A stretch of 34,144 nt of DNA from Helicobacteraceae bacterium 4484_230 (GTDB lineage: Bacteria > Campylobacterota > Campylobacteria > Campylobacterales > Sulfurimonadaceae): assembly GCA_002085085.1 (NCBI GenBank), contig MZGN01000006.1, positions 1 through 34,144 of the forward strand, given 5' to 3'. Shown here piece by piece: positions 25,401-32,316 of this stretch. The translations under genes were made by a program, and so were the position numbers. Within the stretch, counting starts at the first letter, position 1. Each line of letters opens with the position of its first letter. Below the pieces are notes generated by a model. The model did not search any database and had not been told where the DNA came from. It saw only the letters and a list, made by a program, of their open reading frames with translations.

Positions 25401-26871
25401 CAAGAGGTGTATCATCCCCCATGGAGCCGACAGCCTCTTTGCCATCTTTCATCATAGGCTCTATTACCTGCTCTATGATCTCATGAGTAATATTGAAATA
25501 ACGCTGTCTGCAAGTAAAATTTTCATCATCGAACTCACACAGTTTGACATACTGCTCTTCCACATGCTCCTGGAGATAGATCATATGCTCATTCAGCCAC
25601 TTCATGTAAGGGTTGGATGATTTCAGATAATTGTTGATCTCATTATCTTTCAGTACTTTTCCAAATTTGAGATCGAGGCCGAGCATCTGACCTGACTGCA
25701 GACGTCCCCGCTCCTTTATCTCATCCTGTTCTATATCTATGACACCGTACTCACTTGCAATCAGAAGTGTGTCATCTTTGGTTATTACATATTTGGATGG
25801 ACGCAGACCGTTCCTGTCAAGTACACACCCGATATAACGGCCATCGGTAACAGAAAATGCTGCCGGACCATCCCATGCCTCAAAAACAGTAGAGTGGTAT
25901 TCATAAAAAGCGCGCAGCTCTGCATCCATATGCGGCGCATTCTGCCATGGAGCCGGAATTACGGCACGCACAGCCTTGAAAAAGTCCATGCCGTTGACAA
26001 GAAGGAACTCCAGGAAGTTGTCGGCGCTGGCACTGTCTGATGCTCCGGGCTGAAGTATCGGCAATAGTCTGGATATCTCCTCTTTTGTAAACACTTCGCT
26101 CTCTATAGACTCGGATTTTATCTCGACATTAAATCTGTTTGCCTCTACGGAGTTTATCTCTCCGTTGTGAGCTACTGCCCTGAAAGGCTGGGCAAGCCTC
26201 CACATTGGCAGAGTGTTCGTAGAAAATCTTTGGTGAAAAAGCGAAAAAGAGATCTTGAAGCTTTCATCCTGAAGATCGACAAAGAACTCTTTGATGTGTG
26301 TCGGCATTACCAGTCCCTTATAGGAAAGAACACGTGATGACATAGAGGCGATATAAAAATCTTTATTCCCGATAAGCTCATGCTCTGCCTCTTTTCGGCT
26401 CAAATAGAGCAAAGCATCAAAACGTTTGTTTGCCATAATAGAGTTGGAGGTAATAAACATCTGTATGATTTTAGGCAGTGACGCAAGCGCCTGATCGCCC
26501 AATGCTTCTGTATTTATAGGCACTTCACGCCTCAATACCACTTTAAGATCATTGTTGATACAGACTTTCTCTACAACATCAAGCTCTCTTTTGTCCTTGC
26601 AGAAAACTGTAGCGACCGCAAACTGTTCAGGCAGCTCAACACCCTCTTTTTCAGCCGCTTTACGCATAAATTCTGTAGGCATTGAGAGCAGCAGACCGCT
26701 CCCGTCACCGGTCTTGCCGTCAGCTGCTACGGCACCACGGTGCATCATGCGCTCAAGTGCCGTTATTGCATTCTCAAGATTTTTGTGCGAAGCGCGGTTT
26801 TTGATATTTGCTATCAGACCAAAACCGCAGTTGTCTTTAAATGATCGCAGCAAATCGTGATATTCCGTCAT
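22432..26871 (-). CDS. gltB: Glutamate synthase large subunit
   Basis: The start chosen is ATG 26871 (1479 aa) because AAAGGTGG lies 4-6 nt upstream. The ORF-track GTG at 26898 adds nine residues and would put the Shine-Dalgarno inside the gene. A short propeptide MTEYHDLLRSFKDN precedes Cys (CGFGLIA), the class-II glutaminase nucleophile after self-cleavage. The amidotransferase domain (RFSTNTLPMWRLAQPFR, HNGEINS) leads to the central domain and then the FMN synthase domain (SGEGGEDPERF, KPGEGGQLPGHKV, SGGDGGTGAAP). The [3Fe-4S] cysteines lie in GCKLLRICHVNRC. A C-terminal GXGXG beta-helix (GKGMHGGKIVV) ends the protein. Length is normal. Confidence 0.96.
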   Translation of the reverse strand: MTEYHDLLRSFKDNCGFGLIANIKNRASHKNLENAITALERMMHRGAVAADGKTGDGSGLLLSMPTEFMRKAAEKEGVELPEQFAVATVFCKDKRELDVVEKVCINNDLKVVLRREVPINTEALGDQALASLPKIIQMFITSNSIMANKRFDALLYLSRKEAEHELIGNKDFYIASMSSRVLSYKGLVMPTHIKEFFVDLQDESFKISFSLFHQRFSTNTLPMWRLAQPFRAVAHNGEINSVEANRFNVEIKSESIESEVFTKEEISRLLPILQPGASDSASADNFLEFLLVNGMDFFKAVRAVIPAPWQNAPHMDAELRAFYEYHSTVFEAWDGPAAFSVTDGRYIGCVLDRNGLRPSKYVITKDDTLLIASEYGVIDIEQDEIKERGRLQSGQMLGLDLKFGKVLKDNEINNYLKSSNPYMKWLNEHMIYLQEHVEEQYVKLCEFDDENFTCRQRYFNITHEIIEQVIEPMMKDGKEAVGSMGDDTPLAAFSVRQRNFSDYFKQKFAQVTNPPIDPIREKVVMSLNTGFGELHNILNEAPSHAQRLKAISPIITKEKLDVLKSFGDKKSPRYQDFYYNKTFSTAYKGDLKKALEVLMKKVIAEVKENKVRIVILDDSGFDKDNAVIPMIMVVGRLNRALLSAGVRHLVSIVAITGEVVDSHGAATLLGYGANAIYPNLLFATVAQRLEDSKAIDMSCSDALKGVHSALNAGLLKIMSKMGIATIASYRNSGLFDVMGLSREIVKDCFSDSHAMVPGLGYEDIDKRLKKAHCEAFEENGFNRIFPLNIGGFYKFYHGQEHHDFGPDVIQAIHAAVKSGDKKDFEHLKSLVNGRGLKFIRDFLEFAPDREAIDISEVEPKEEIFKRFASAAMSLGSISPEAHECIAEAMNTIGAQSNSGEGGEDPERFDTNRNSKIKQVASGRFGVTPAYLRSAEEIQIKVAQGAKPGEGGQLPGHKVTGLIARLRHTVAGVTLISPPPHHDIYSIEDLAQLIFDMKQVNPKARIAVKLVSTAGVGTIAAGVAKAYADKIIISGGDGGTGAAPLTSIKFAGNPWELGLSEAHNALKANNLRELVEVQTDGGLKTGLDVVKAALLGAESYAFGTGVLTIIGCKLLRICHVNRCSVGIATQNEVLRSDYFKGNVQQIVNYFTLLAEDVRAIMAELGFRTMEEMIGRSDLLKVLDDPFAEKFDFSSVLHKEEGVDTCQYEFNEPFDDNAFEQDVLKEAMQAIKHPDYPIRISRNICNLNRSFGARVSGEIAQYYGDVGLKENTIQIDLKGIAGQALGAFLINGISIKLDGVANDYIGKGMHGGKIVVTAPQQGEAFSAGGNTCLYGATGGKFFINGSVGERFAVRNSGALAIVEGTGDNACEYMTGGIVVILGGTGINFGAGMTGGIAFVYDSNHDFIENINQELIEAARIDTDEGDEARHYLKRLLKEYVVETGSEKAQCILDNFRVEIRNFWLVRPKNLKKLPLNQEKGD

Positions 26872-26998
26872 ATAGCCACCTTTAATCGTAATTTTCACTA
26901 ATAATCAATCAAACCAAATAGACAATTTTTTCGGTAAGAAAATTTTTCTACTGCCTTCGGAATAAATTAGGAAAACTCATTTTTAATATAATATTTAT

Positions 26999-27045
26999 GC
27001 GATTTAAGCAAAGTTTAAATTACTTTACACTATTTAGAAAATCGC
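26999..27045. repeat. Inverted repeat GCGATTT...AAATCGC between gltB and recO
   Basis: GCGATTT (26999-27005) and AAATCGC (27039-27045) are perfect inverse copies separated by 33 nt of AT-rich sequence in the 272-nt divergent gltB/recO gap. On the gltB side it lies about 10 nt upstream of TATTATATT, a possible -10. It could be an operator for nitrogen control; this is inference. The rest of the gap is AT-rich leader with no other feature I can support. Confidence 0.25.
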
Positions 27046-27094
27046 AAAAGTTTTTAATTATATTATCTGTTGGGTTAAATCTCTATATAAAAGG

Positions 27095-27100
27095 TATAAT
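27095..27100 (+). promoter_or_regulatory. recO: Candidate -10 element for recO
   Basis: AAAGGTATAATTTAAAAG contains TATAAT 43 nt before the recO ATG. A TTGGGT lies 19 nt upstream. Transcription would begin around 27106-27108, at or next to the ATG of an 11-codon ORF. Confidence 0.5.
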
Positions 27101-27107
27101 TTAAAAG

Positions 27108-27143
27108 ATGGAAAATAAAACCCGTGTAAAAAAGAAGCAGTAG
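27108..27143 (+). CDS. Possible 11-codon leader peptide ahead of recO
   Basis: ATG 27108 opens MENKTRVKKKQ, whose TAG ends at 27143 and abuts the recO ATG at 27144 (TAGATG). With the TATAAT at 27095 the mRNA would be leaderless or nearly so at this ATG. recO has only a weak AAGAAG site, so coupling through this mini-ORF is plausible. The peptide is short and Lys/Arg-rich and the ORF could arise by chance. Confidence 0.25.
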   Translation: MENKTRVKKKQ

Positions 27144-27761
27144 ATGCAAGGCTATATAATCAATATGAATCGTGCCCGCGAAGAGGATCTTGTAGTTACG
27201 ATTTTAACCCAAAAAAGCTTAGACACTCTTTATCGTTTCTATGGGGCGCGCCACGGTATGATCAATCTTGGTTTTAAAATAGATTTTGAGATCAACACTT
27301 CACTAAAATCCACCATTGCCCAGCTTCGTGATGTAATTCATATGGGATTTCCATGGGTAACGGACCGAAACCGCCTTTACCACTGGCAGCAGTTTACTTC
27401 CCTTTTTTATTATCATCTCAAAGATTCAGAAGAGACGGGAGAATTCTATTTCGATCTACTGGACAATGCAGCTTCACGCTGGCATCTGCAAAACCCAAAG
27501 CGTGTAGCCGTAGAATCCTATATAAAAATTCTGGAACATGAAGGACGTCTGCACAGAGAGATGCGCTGTTTTTTCTGTGAAAAGCCCATACAGGGCGAGG
27601 TTTCTGTTATTCGTTCCTATTTCCCCGCTCATCCGCACTGTTCGCATACACCAGGTACTGATCAAAATGCTTTGGTAGAATTGTTTGAAAATCAATCATC
27701 ATTTTTTTTAGATGACAGAGAAGTGGAACGGCTCTGGTTTGTTATGGCAGAAGGTTTATAA
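27144..27761 (+). CDS. recO: Recombination protein RecO, short Campylobacterota form
   Basis: 205 residues. The N-terminus MQGYIINMNRAREEDLVVTIL, followed by LYRFYGARHG, matches the OB-fold start of RecO proteins in Campylobacter as I recall them; E. coli RecO is 242 aa. Later CFFCEKPIQGEVSV resembles the zinc-finger-like Cys pair, and HPHCSH offers further ligands. RecO anneals ssDNA and with RecR loads RecA in gap repair. It stands alone on the plus strand, divergent from gltB and convergent with the Hpt gene. The start has only a weak Shine-Dalgarno and sits directly on the stop of a possible leader ORF. Confidence 0.82.
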   Translation: MQGYIINMNRAREEDLVVTILTQKSLDTLYRFYGARHGMINLGFKIDFEINTSLKSTIAQLRDVIHMGFPWVTDRNRLYHWQQFTSLFYYHLKDSEETGEFYFDLLDNAASRWHLQNPKRVAVESYIKILEHEGRLHREMRCFFCEKPIQGEVSVIRSYFPAHPHCSHTPGTDQNALVELFENQSSFFLDDREVERLWFVMAEGL

Positions 27762-27767
27762 AACCTA

Positions 27768-27797
27768 CCTAATCTGCGAGCAGTATCAAAGATTAGG
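27768..27797 (-). terminator. 8-bp hairpin between convergent recO and the Hpt gene
   Basis: CCTAATCT and AGATTAGG pair perfectly over a 14-nt loop. The structure covers the stop codon of the Hpt gene. On the minus strand it is followed by TAGGTTTTATAAAC, a short U-run, so it is a fair terminator for that gene. A second small palindrome, AGGTTT-ATA-AAACCT (27752-27766), overlaps the recO stop. Confidence 0.45.
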
Positions 27798-28458
27798 CAA
27801 ACTGTGTTTTCAATTCATTGAAATAATATTTCAGATTATAAAGATAATCCCTGATAATTTCAATATCTCTTCCCTCTTTGCTGTATTCATTCATATCGGA
27901 AAGCACATCAGCTACGCCTCCGCTGCCAAGGCTTGAAGATGATCCCTTTATCATATGGGAAATATCATCTATCTGCTCAAAATCTTCATTATCAATTGCT
28001 GCTTCAAGTTTCGGCAACTCATCATCTATCTGCTGAATCAGCTCTTTTATAAACATATCAGCCTCATCCTGGGAAAGTCCCAGTTGTTCAACTGCGCGGG
28101 CATTGTTGAACTTATCATACTGCTTTATTTTCCGCTTCGGTTTAGCCTCTACAGCTTCAGATACCTTCTCTTCAATTTCTGCCTGCGGTTCAGCAATATC
28201 AGGCGACAACGCAACCTCTGCAGCTGCAGTTGTCTCTTTCTCTTCCAAGGGAGCTGGTGCTTCCGGTTCAATTTCAGCAACAGAAACCGCTGCTTGAGAA
28301 ACTTTATCTACAGTTTCTTTTTCCTGTTTACTTTCTCTCAGCTCTTCTTTGAGGCGTTCAAAATTTTTTTGCTTTTTGCGATTTGACTGCATTATAAAAA
28401 TAACAATTGCAACAACTATTACAAGAATGGCTGCAATAAGTGATAGCCACGTCATCAT
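27793..28458 (-). CDS. Membrane-anchored histidine phosphotransfer (Hpt) protein
   Basis: 221 residues; ATG 28458 (or the adjacent ATG 28455) follows GGGGAGGG. One membrane helix (LSLIAAILVIVVAIVIFIMQ) is followed by basic residues (SNRKKQKN), so the rest should be cytoplasmic. Residues ~30-110 are an acidic, Ala/Glu/Pro-rich linker. The C-terminal four-helix domain carries ISHMIKGSSSSLG, the HxxKGxxxxLG signature of Hpt domains, with His168 as the likely phospho-acceptor. Hpt domains relay phosphate between hybrid kinases and response regulators, but no kinase or receiver gene is nearby. A stand-alone membrane-tethered Hpt is unusual. The next gene upstream on the same strand is the GGDEF-EAL protein, 277 nt away. 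Confidence 0.85.
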   Translation of the reverse strand: MMTWLSLIAAILVIVVAIVIFIMQSNRKKQKNFERLKEELRESKQEKETVDKVSQAAVSVAEIEPEAPAPLEEKETTAAAEVALSPDIAEPQAEIEEKVSEAVEAKPKRKIKQYDKFNNARAVEQLGLSQDEADMFIKELIQQIDDELPKLEAAIDNEDFEQIDDISHMIKGSSSSLGSGGVADVLSDMNEYSKEGRDIEIIRDYLYNLKYYFNELKTQFA

Positions 28459-28735
28459 ATACCCTCCCCTGCACTTTTAAGAAAACCTCAAACTTTAAAA
28501 ACAATACTATATATAAAATCTTGAAGCATCCTTGCTCTTAACTATGATAATATATATTTCACCTATTAAAACTTAAGAGAAAGAGTAAATATAAATTTAC
28601 AAATAACAAATGTGAGATTTTGTAAAAAATGCGGGTAAACACTCTTTATATAAGCAACCTGCAGACTCTTGGACAAAAAATAGATTATTATTTTACAATT
28701 TGAATGAAAGACACCTCTGAAATATATATTGCGGA
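28459..28735 (-). other. 277-nt AT-rich intergenic region
   Basis: Lies between the end of the GGDEF-EAL gene and the start of the Hpt gene, both on the minus strand. Several TATA-like stretches occur (ATATATTATCATAG, TTTATATATAGTATTG) and any could be the -10 of the Hpt gene. I see no hairpin terminator, RNA gene, repeat or open frame worth reporting. Confidence 0.5.
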
Positions 28736-30970
28736 TCAGCCATTCCTCTCCTTGACAATCTCACTTATCTCTTTTGCGGTAACCGGTTCCGAATAGAGAA
28801 AGCCCTGAATCTCGTCACATCCGTTTCGACGCAAAAACAGCTCCTGCTCTTTGCTTTCAACACCATCTGCAATCACTTTAAGGCCAAAACTTTTCCCAAG
28901 TGCAATGGCAGCTTCCACAATTGCCTGATTCCCCTCATCATCAAACATTTCACGAATAAATGCTTTGTCTATTTTCAATTTGTCAAGTGCAAACATTTTA
29001 AGATTTGATAGCGATGAGTCGCCGCTTCCAAAATCATCTATTACCAGTTTATATCCCAGAACATATAAGTGCCCCATATTCTCGTTTGCAGTTTTTTCAT
29101 TTTGCAATAATGTTTTTTCACTTACATCAAACTCCAGCTCACCTGACCTGATGGTATATTTTCTGGAGATCTTTTCAATAAAATCAATCAACAACTCATC
29201 GTTTAACTGCCGTCTTGAGAGGTTGATGGCGACATTAAAGTCAAAAATTCCCTCTTTTTTCCACTCAGTTATCTGCGTACATACTTTCTCAATTACCCAT
29301 TTGCCTATTTTAATAATTGAACCCGTCTGCTCAGAAAGATGCAAAAACTCATTTGGCATCAATAGTCCCAGTTCATCATTTCTGATTCGCACCAGCGCCT
29401 CTACTCCGACGACCCTGCCGCTGTCTATCTCTATCATTGGCTGATATCTTAAAAGAAAACTGTCTTCTCTTTCGGCCTTTTTGATTGCCTGCTCCAGAGT
29501 AAAGCTTTCAAGGGACCTCTTTTTTAAAGCCTCAGAGGTGATCTGATAGCTGTCTTTTCCACTTTTTTTCACATAATACATGGCCTGGTCAGCTGCACTT
29601 ATAAGATCTTCGGGGCAATCACCATCTTCATGAAAAGTACTTATTCCTATACTTACAGATATGGCATACTCATTTTCGGCAAGTTTGAACGGCTCTGTAA
29701 AACAATTAAGTACATTTTGTGCAATTTTTTCAATATTACGCCTGCTTTCTACATCTTCTACAATAATCAGAAACTCATCACCGCCCAAACGCCCTACAGT
29801 ATCTTCAGCCCTCATAACATGTCTGAGCCTCTGGGAGCACTGCAACAAAAGCTCATCACCCCAGGAGTGGCCCAGATTATCATTGATCTCTTTGAAGTCA
29901 TCCATATCCAAAAACAGCACTGCACCCATACATTTTCTCCGCCTGCATCGATGAAGGGCGGACTCCAGTCTGTCATACAGCAATGTGCGGTTGGGAAGCC
30001 CCGTCAGTGAATCATGGGTTGCGGCATGTTCAAGCTGCTCACGTGAACGATAAATTTCCGAGATATCGGCTGCCATAACGACATAATTAATAGGCTGTTT
30101 GTTTTTATTGTAGACCGTATTAATTGTCATCCACACCGGAATGTCTTCATGTTCGGTACGCTTTATAACAGTTTCACCCTGCCATGTTCCCGAAGACTCT
30201 ATTGCTTGGCGTATCTCCACAGCCGTCTTATCGTCAAGAAATCTAAAAAAATAGTCAATCTTCCGTCCGATAACCTCTGCTTCAGAAAGTCCGGTTATTT
30301 TCAGTGCAGCATCATTGACCGTAATAACCTTATGTTCGCTGTCTTCAATAATGATTCCCTCGCGCGTCTCCTCAAAGACTTTGGAGATCATATGCAAATG
30401 GTCTTCCATTCTTTTGCGCTGGGTAATATTTCGCACTATGGCTACAACCGTATCAATTCCACTTTTTTTAAATCCGGCCGGTATTACCCTTGCTTCAAAA
30501 CAGATTGTCTGTGAAGCGACGTCAAGTTCATATTCAAGTATTTCCATTCGGTTCTTGCCAAGTGCTTTTTCAATTACATACAAAAAATCTTCAGCCAGAT
30601 CTTCCGGCAATATCTCCCGCACATTCTTGTTCAGCAGATCATCTTTATTGACATAAGAGTCTTCCAGTCCACCGGAAGAAAATACATCCAGGTACGTTCC
30701 TTTGTAATCGATAAGCAAAACAAGGTCGGGAATAGCATTGGCTATTGCATCTATATGCTTTTGGGATGAAGACTGAAGTTTACGATAAAGCGCATTAAGC
30801 TCATTTCTGGAGGTCTCCAGGGTATGTTGAAGAACTTCACACCGTTCATCATCAGCTGCATATGTATTGCTGACCACATTCAGCAAATCCTCGTATTGTT
30901 GCTCATCAGGCAATTCCATACTGTTTTTCAAACCAACATTTTTTATCTGTTCGGTCAATAAGCGATGCAT
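28736..30970 (-). CDS. Cytosolic PAS-PAS-GGDEF-EAL cyclic-di-GMP enzyme
   Basis: 744 residues; TTGGAG precedes ATG 30970. Residues 1-70 look coiled-coil. Two PAS domains follow at ~70-185 (IPDLVLLIDYKGTYLDVFSSGG) and ~190-310 (GIIIEDSEHKVITVNDAALKI). The GGDEF domain (~315-485) has an intact RLGGDEFLI and the inhibitory I-site RAED five residues before it. The EAL domain (~490-740) keeps VVGVEALVR, INLSRRQL, IDDFGSGDSSL, LKIDKAF, VIADGVES and QGFLY. Both synthase and phosphodiesterase motifs therefore look complete, and the net activity is probably set by PAS ligands. No membrane segment is seen. The gene lies 93 nt downstream of trmA on the same strand. Confidence 0.93.
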   Translation of the reverse strand: MHRLLTEQIKNVGLKNSMELPDEQQYEDLLNVVSNTYAADDERCEVLQHTLETSRNELNALYRKLQSSSQKHIDAIANAIPDLVLLIDYKGTYLDVFSSGGLEDSYVNKDDLLNKNVREILPEDLAEDFLYVIEKALGKNRMEILEYELDVASQTICFEARVIPAGFKKSGIDTVVAIVRNITQRKRMEDHLHMISKVFEETREGIIIEDSEHKVITVNDAALKITGLSEAEVIGRKIDYFFRFLDDKTAVEIRQAIESSGTWQGETVIKRTEHEDIPVWMTINTVYNKNKQPINYVVMAADISEIYRSREQLEHAATHDSLTGLPNRTLLYDRLESALHRCRRRKCMGAVLFLDMDDFKEINDNLGHSWGDELLLQCSQRLRHVMRAEDTVGRLGGDEFLIIVEDVESRRNIEKIAQNVLNCFTEPFKLAENEYAISVSIGISTFHEDGDCPEDLISAADQAMYYVKKSGKDSYQITSEALKKRSLESFTLEQAIKKAEREDSFLLRYQPMIEIDSGRVVGVEALVRIRNDELGLLMPNEFLHLSEQTGSIIKIGKWVIEKVCTQITEWKKEGIFDFNVAINLSRRQLNDELLIDFIEKISRKYTIRSGELEFDVSEKTLLQNEKTANENMGHLYVLGYKLVIDDFGSGDSSLSNLKMFALDKLKIDKAFIREMFDDEGNQAIVEAAIALGKSFGLKVIADGVESKEQELFLRRNGCDEIQGFLYSEPVTAKEISEIVKERNG

Positions 30971-31063
30971 TACAACTCCAAGTTATTTATGGGCATCCAG
31001 CAGACACTTTTCTGTTAAATAGTATACACATAATTAAATAAAAAATAGCTCTTGCGTAAAGTA

Positions 31064-32173
31064 CTATGCACACTTTACCATCATGACACCCATCTCGACA
31101 TGATAGGTATATGGAAACTGGTCAAACATTGCCATGGCTTCAATTCTGTGTGTTTTGAGCAGATATTCCATATCCCTGGCGAGGGTTTCAGGATTACAGG
31201 AAATATAGAGCAGATTGTCAAACCTGGATGCAAATTTACAGGACTCCTCATCAAGTCCGGCTCTGGGCGGATCAACAAAAAGAGACGTCAGCTCATATGA
31301 GCCAATATCGATATCCTTCATGCGTCTGAATTCACGAACACCGTCAAGAGCCTGTACAAACTCTTCGGCACTCATACGGACAAACTCTATATTGTCAATA
31401 CCATTTAACCGCATATTCACTTTTGCAGCATTGATAGATGCTTTGGATATCTCCGTAGCCAATACCCTGTTGAATACGGAGGCCAGAGGAATGGTAAAAT
31501 TTCCGGCTCCGCAATAAAGTTCGAGAAGATCTCCCTGTAAATCTTTAAACTGGTTCAATACCCAGCTTACCATCTGTTCGTTAACGCCGGCATTAGGCTG
31601 GGTAAAGCTGTTTTCTATTTGTCGAAAACAGTATGTTTTATCACATATCAGAAGAGTTTCCGTGACATAATCTTTACCGACAATCAGTTTCTGCTTCCGA
31701 CTTCTTCCTATTATGCTTATATCAAATTCCGATGCAACTTCCCGGGCTTTTGATTCCCATGTCTCATCAAGTTTTCTATGATAAAGCATCGAAACGACTA
31801 TCTCACCCTTTTTTGTGCTTAAAAAATCCATTCCGAAAAGTTTTCTGTCCAACCCTGCTGATTTGATATGCTCCAGCAACATCCACATCAGATCTTCTAT
31901 GGGCTTGATCACTTTCGGGCACTCTTCTATTAAAACCACACCTTTGTGGTCACGGGAATTCATGGCATAATGTATCTTATCTCCGACATGCCAAACTTTG
32001 AACTCTGCCCTGGAGCGGTAATGACTGTGACGCGAAGCATACTGCTGAATTTCACCACTGTAAATATCTGAAAACCGTTCTTTTATCTCTTCATTTTTTA
32101 GCTTAAGCTGAAAATCATATCCATCTTCATAAATTCTACAGCTCCCACACTCACCAAAATGTTTACATTGCAT
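31064..32173 (-). CDS. trmA: tRNA (uracil-5-)-methyltransferase TrmA with an RlmD-like cysteine cluster
   Basis: 369 residues, close to E. coli TrmA (366), with AGAAGGGG before ATG 32173. TrmA hallmarks are clear: HYRSRAEFKVWH, IENSFTQPNAGVN, LLELYCGAGNFT (SAM site), FVDPPRAGLD, YISCNPETLARD (catalytic Cys) and FDQFPYTYH. It makes m5U54 in tRNA. The N-terminus is odd: CKHFGECGSC (Cys3, 9, 12) plus a later EECPKV. This matches the C-x5-C-x2-C...C [4Fe-4S] motif of the rRNA enzyme RlmD, which E. coli TrmA lacks. There is no TRAM domain, so TrmA identity is favoured. Cluster binding and dual tRNA/rRNA activity are inferences. Confidence 0.88.
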   Translation of the reverse strand: MQCKHFGECGSCRIYEDGYDFQLKLKNEEIKERFSDIYSGEIQQYASRHSHYRSRAEFKVWHVGDKIHYAMNSRDHKGVVLIEECPKVIKPIEDLMWMLLEHIKSAGLDRKLFGMDFLSTKKGEIVVSMLYHRKLDETWESKAREVASEFDISIIGRSRKQKLIVGKDYVTETLLICDKTYCFRQIENSFTQPNAGVNEQMVSWVLNQFKDLQGDLLELYCGAGNFTIPLASVFNRVLATEISKASINAAKVNMRLNGIDNIEFVRMSAEEFVQALDGVREFRRMKDIDIGSYELTSLFVDPPRAGLDEESCKFASRFDNLLYISCNPETLARDMEYLLKTHRIEAMAMFDQFPYTYHVEMGVMMVKCA

Positions 32174-32287
32174 AAATACTCACCCCTTCTATAGAATTTT
32201 ATCATGTTTTAGCACGAACTTCCGCGTAAAAAAGCACAATAATGGAGGATAATGGTTACTCCTAATTCAACTATGTAAAAAATCGGG

Positions 32288-32293
32288 TAAAAT
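32288..32293 (+). promoter_or_regulatory. glmU: Candidate -10 element for glmU-coaBC
   Basis: CGGGTAAAATAACAG holds TAAAAT 23 nt before the glmU ATG, followed by AAAGAGAT as ribosome-binding site. It lies in the 143-nt gap between divergent trmA and glmU. Confidence 0.3.
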
Positions 32294-32316
32294 AACAGAA
32301 AAAAAGAGATACGCAA

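Noticed and set aside
26872-26898. GTG start for gltB nine codons upstream
   Set aside because: ATG 26871 has AAAGGTGG at proper spacing and gives the expected short propeptide before the catalytic Cys.
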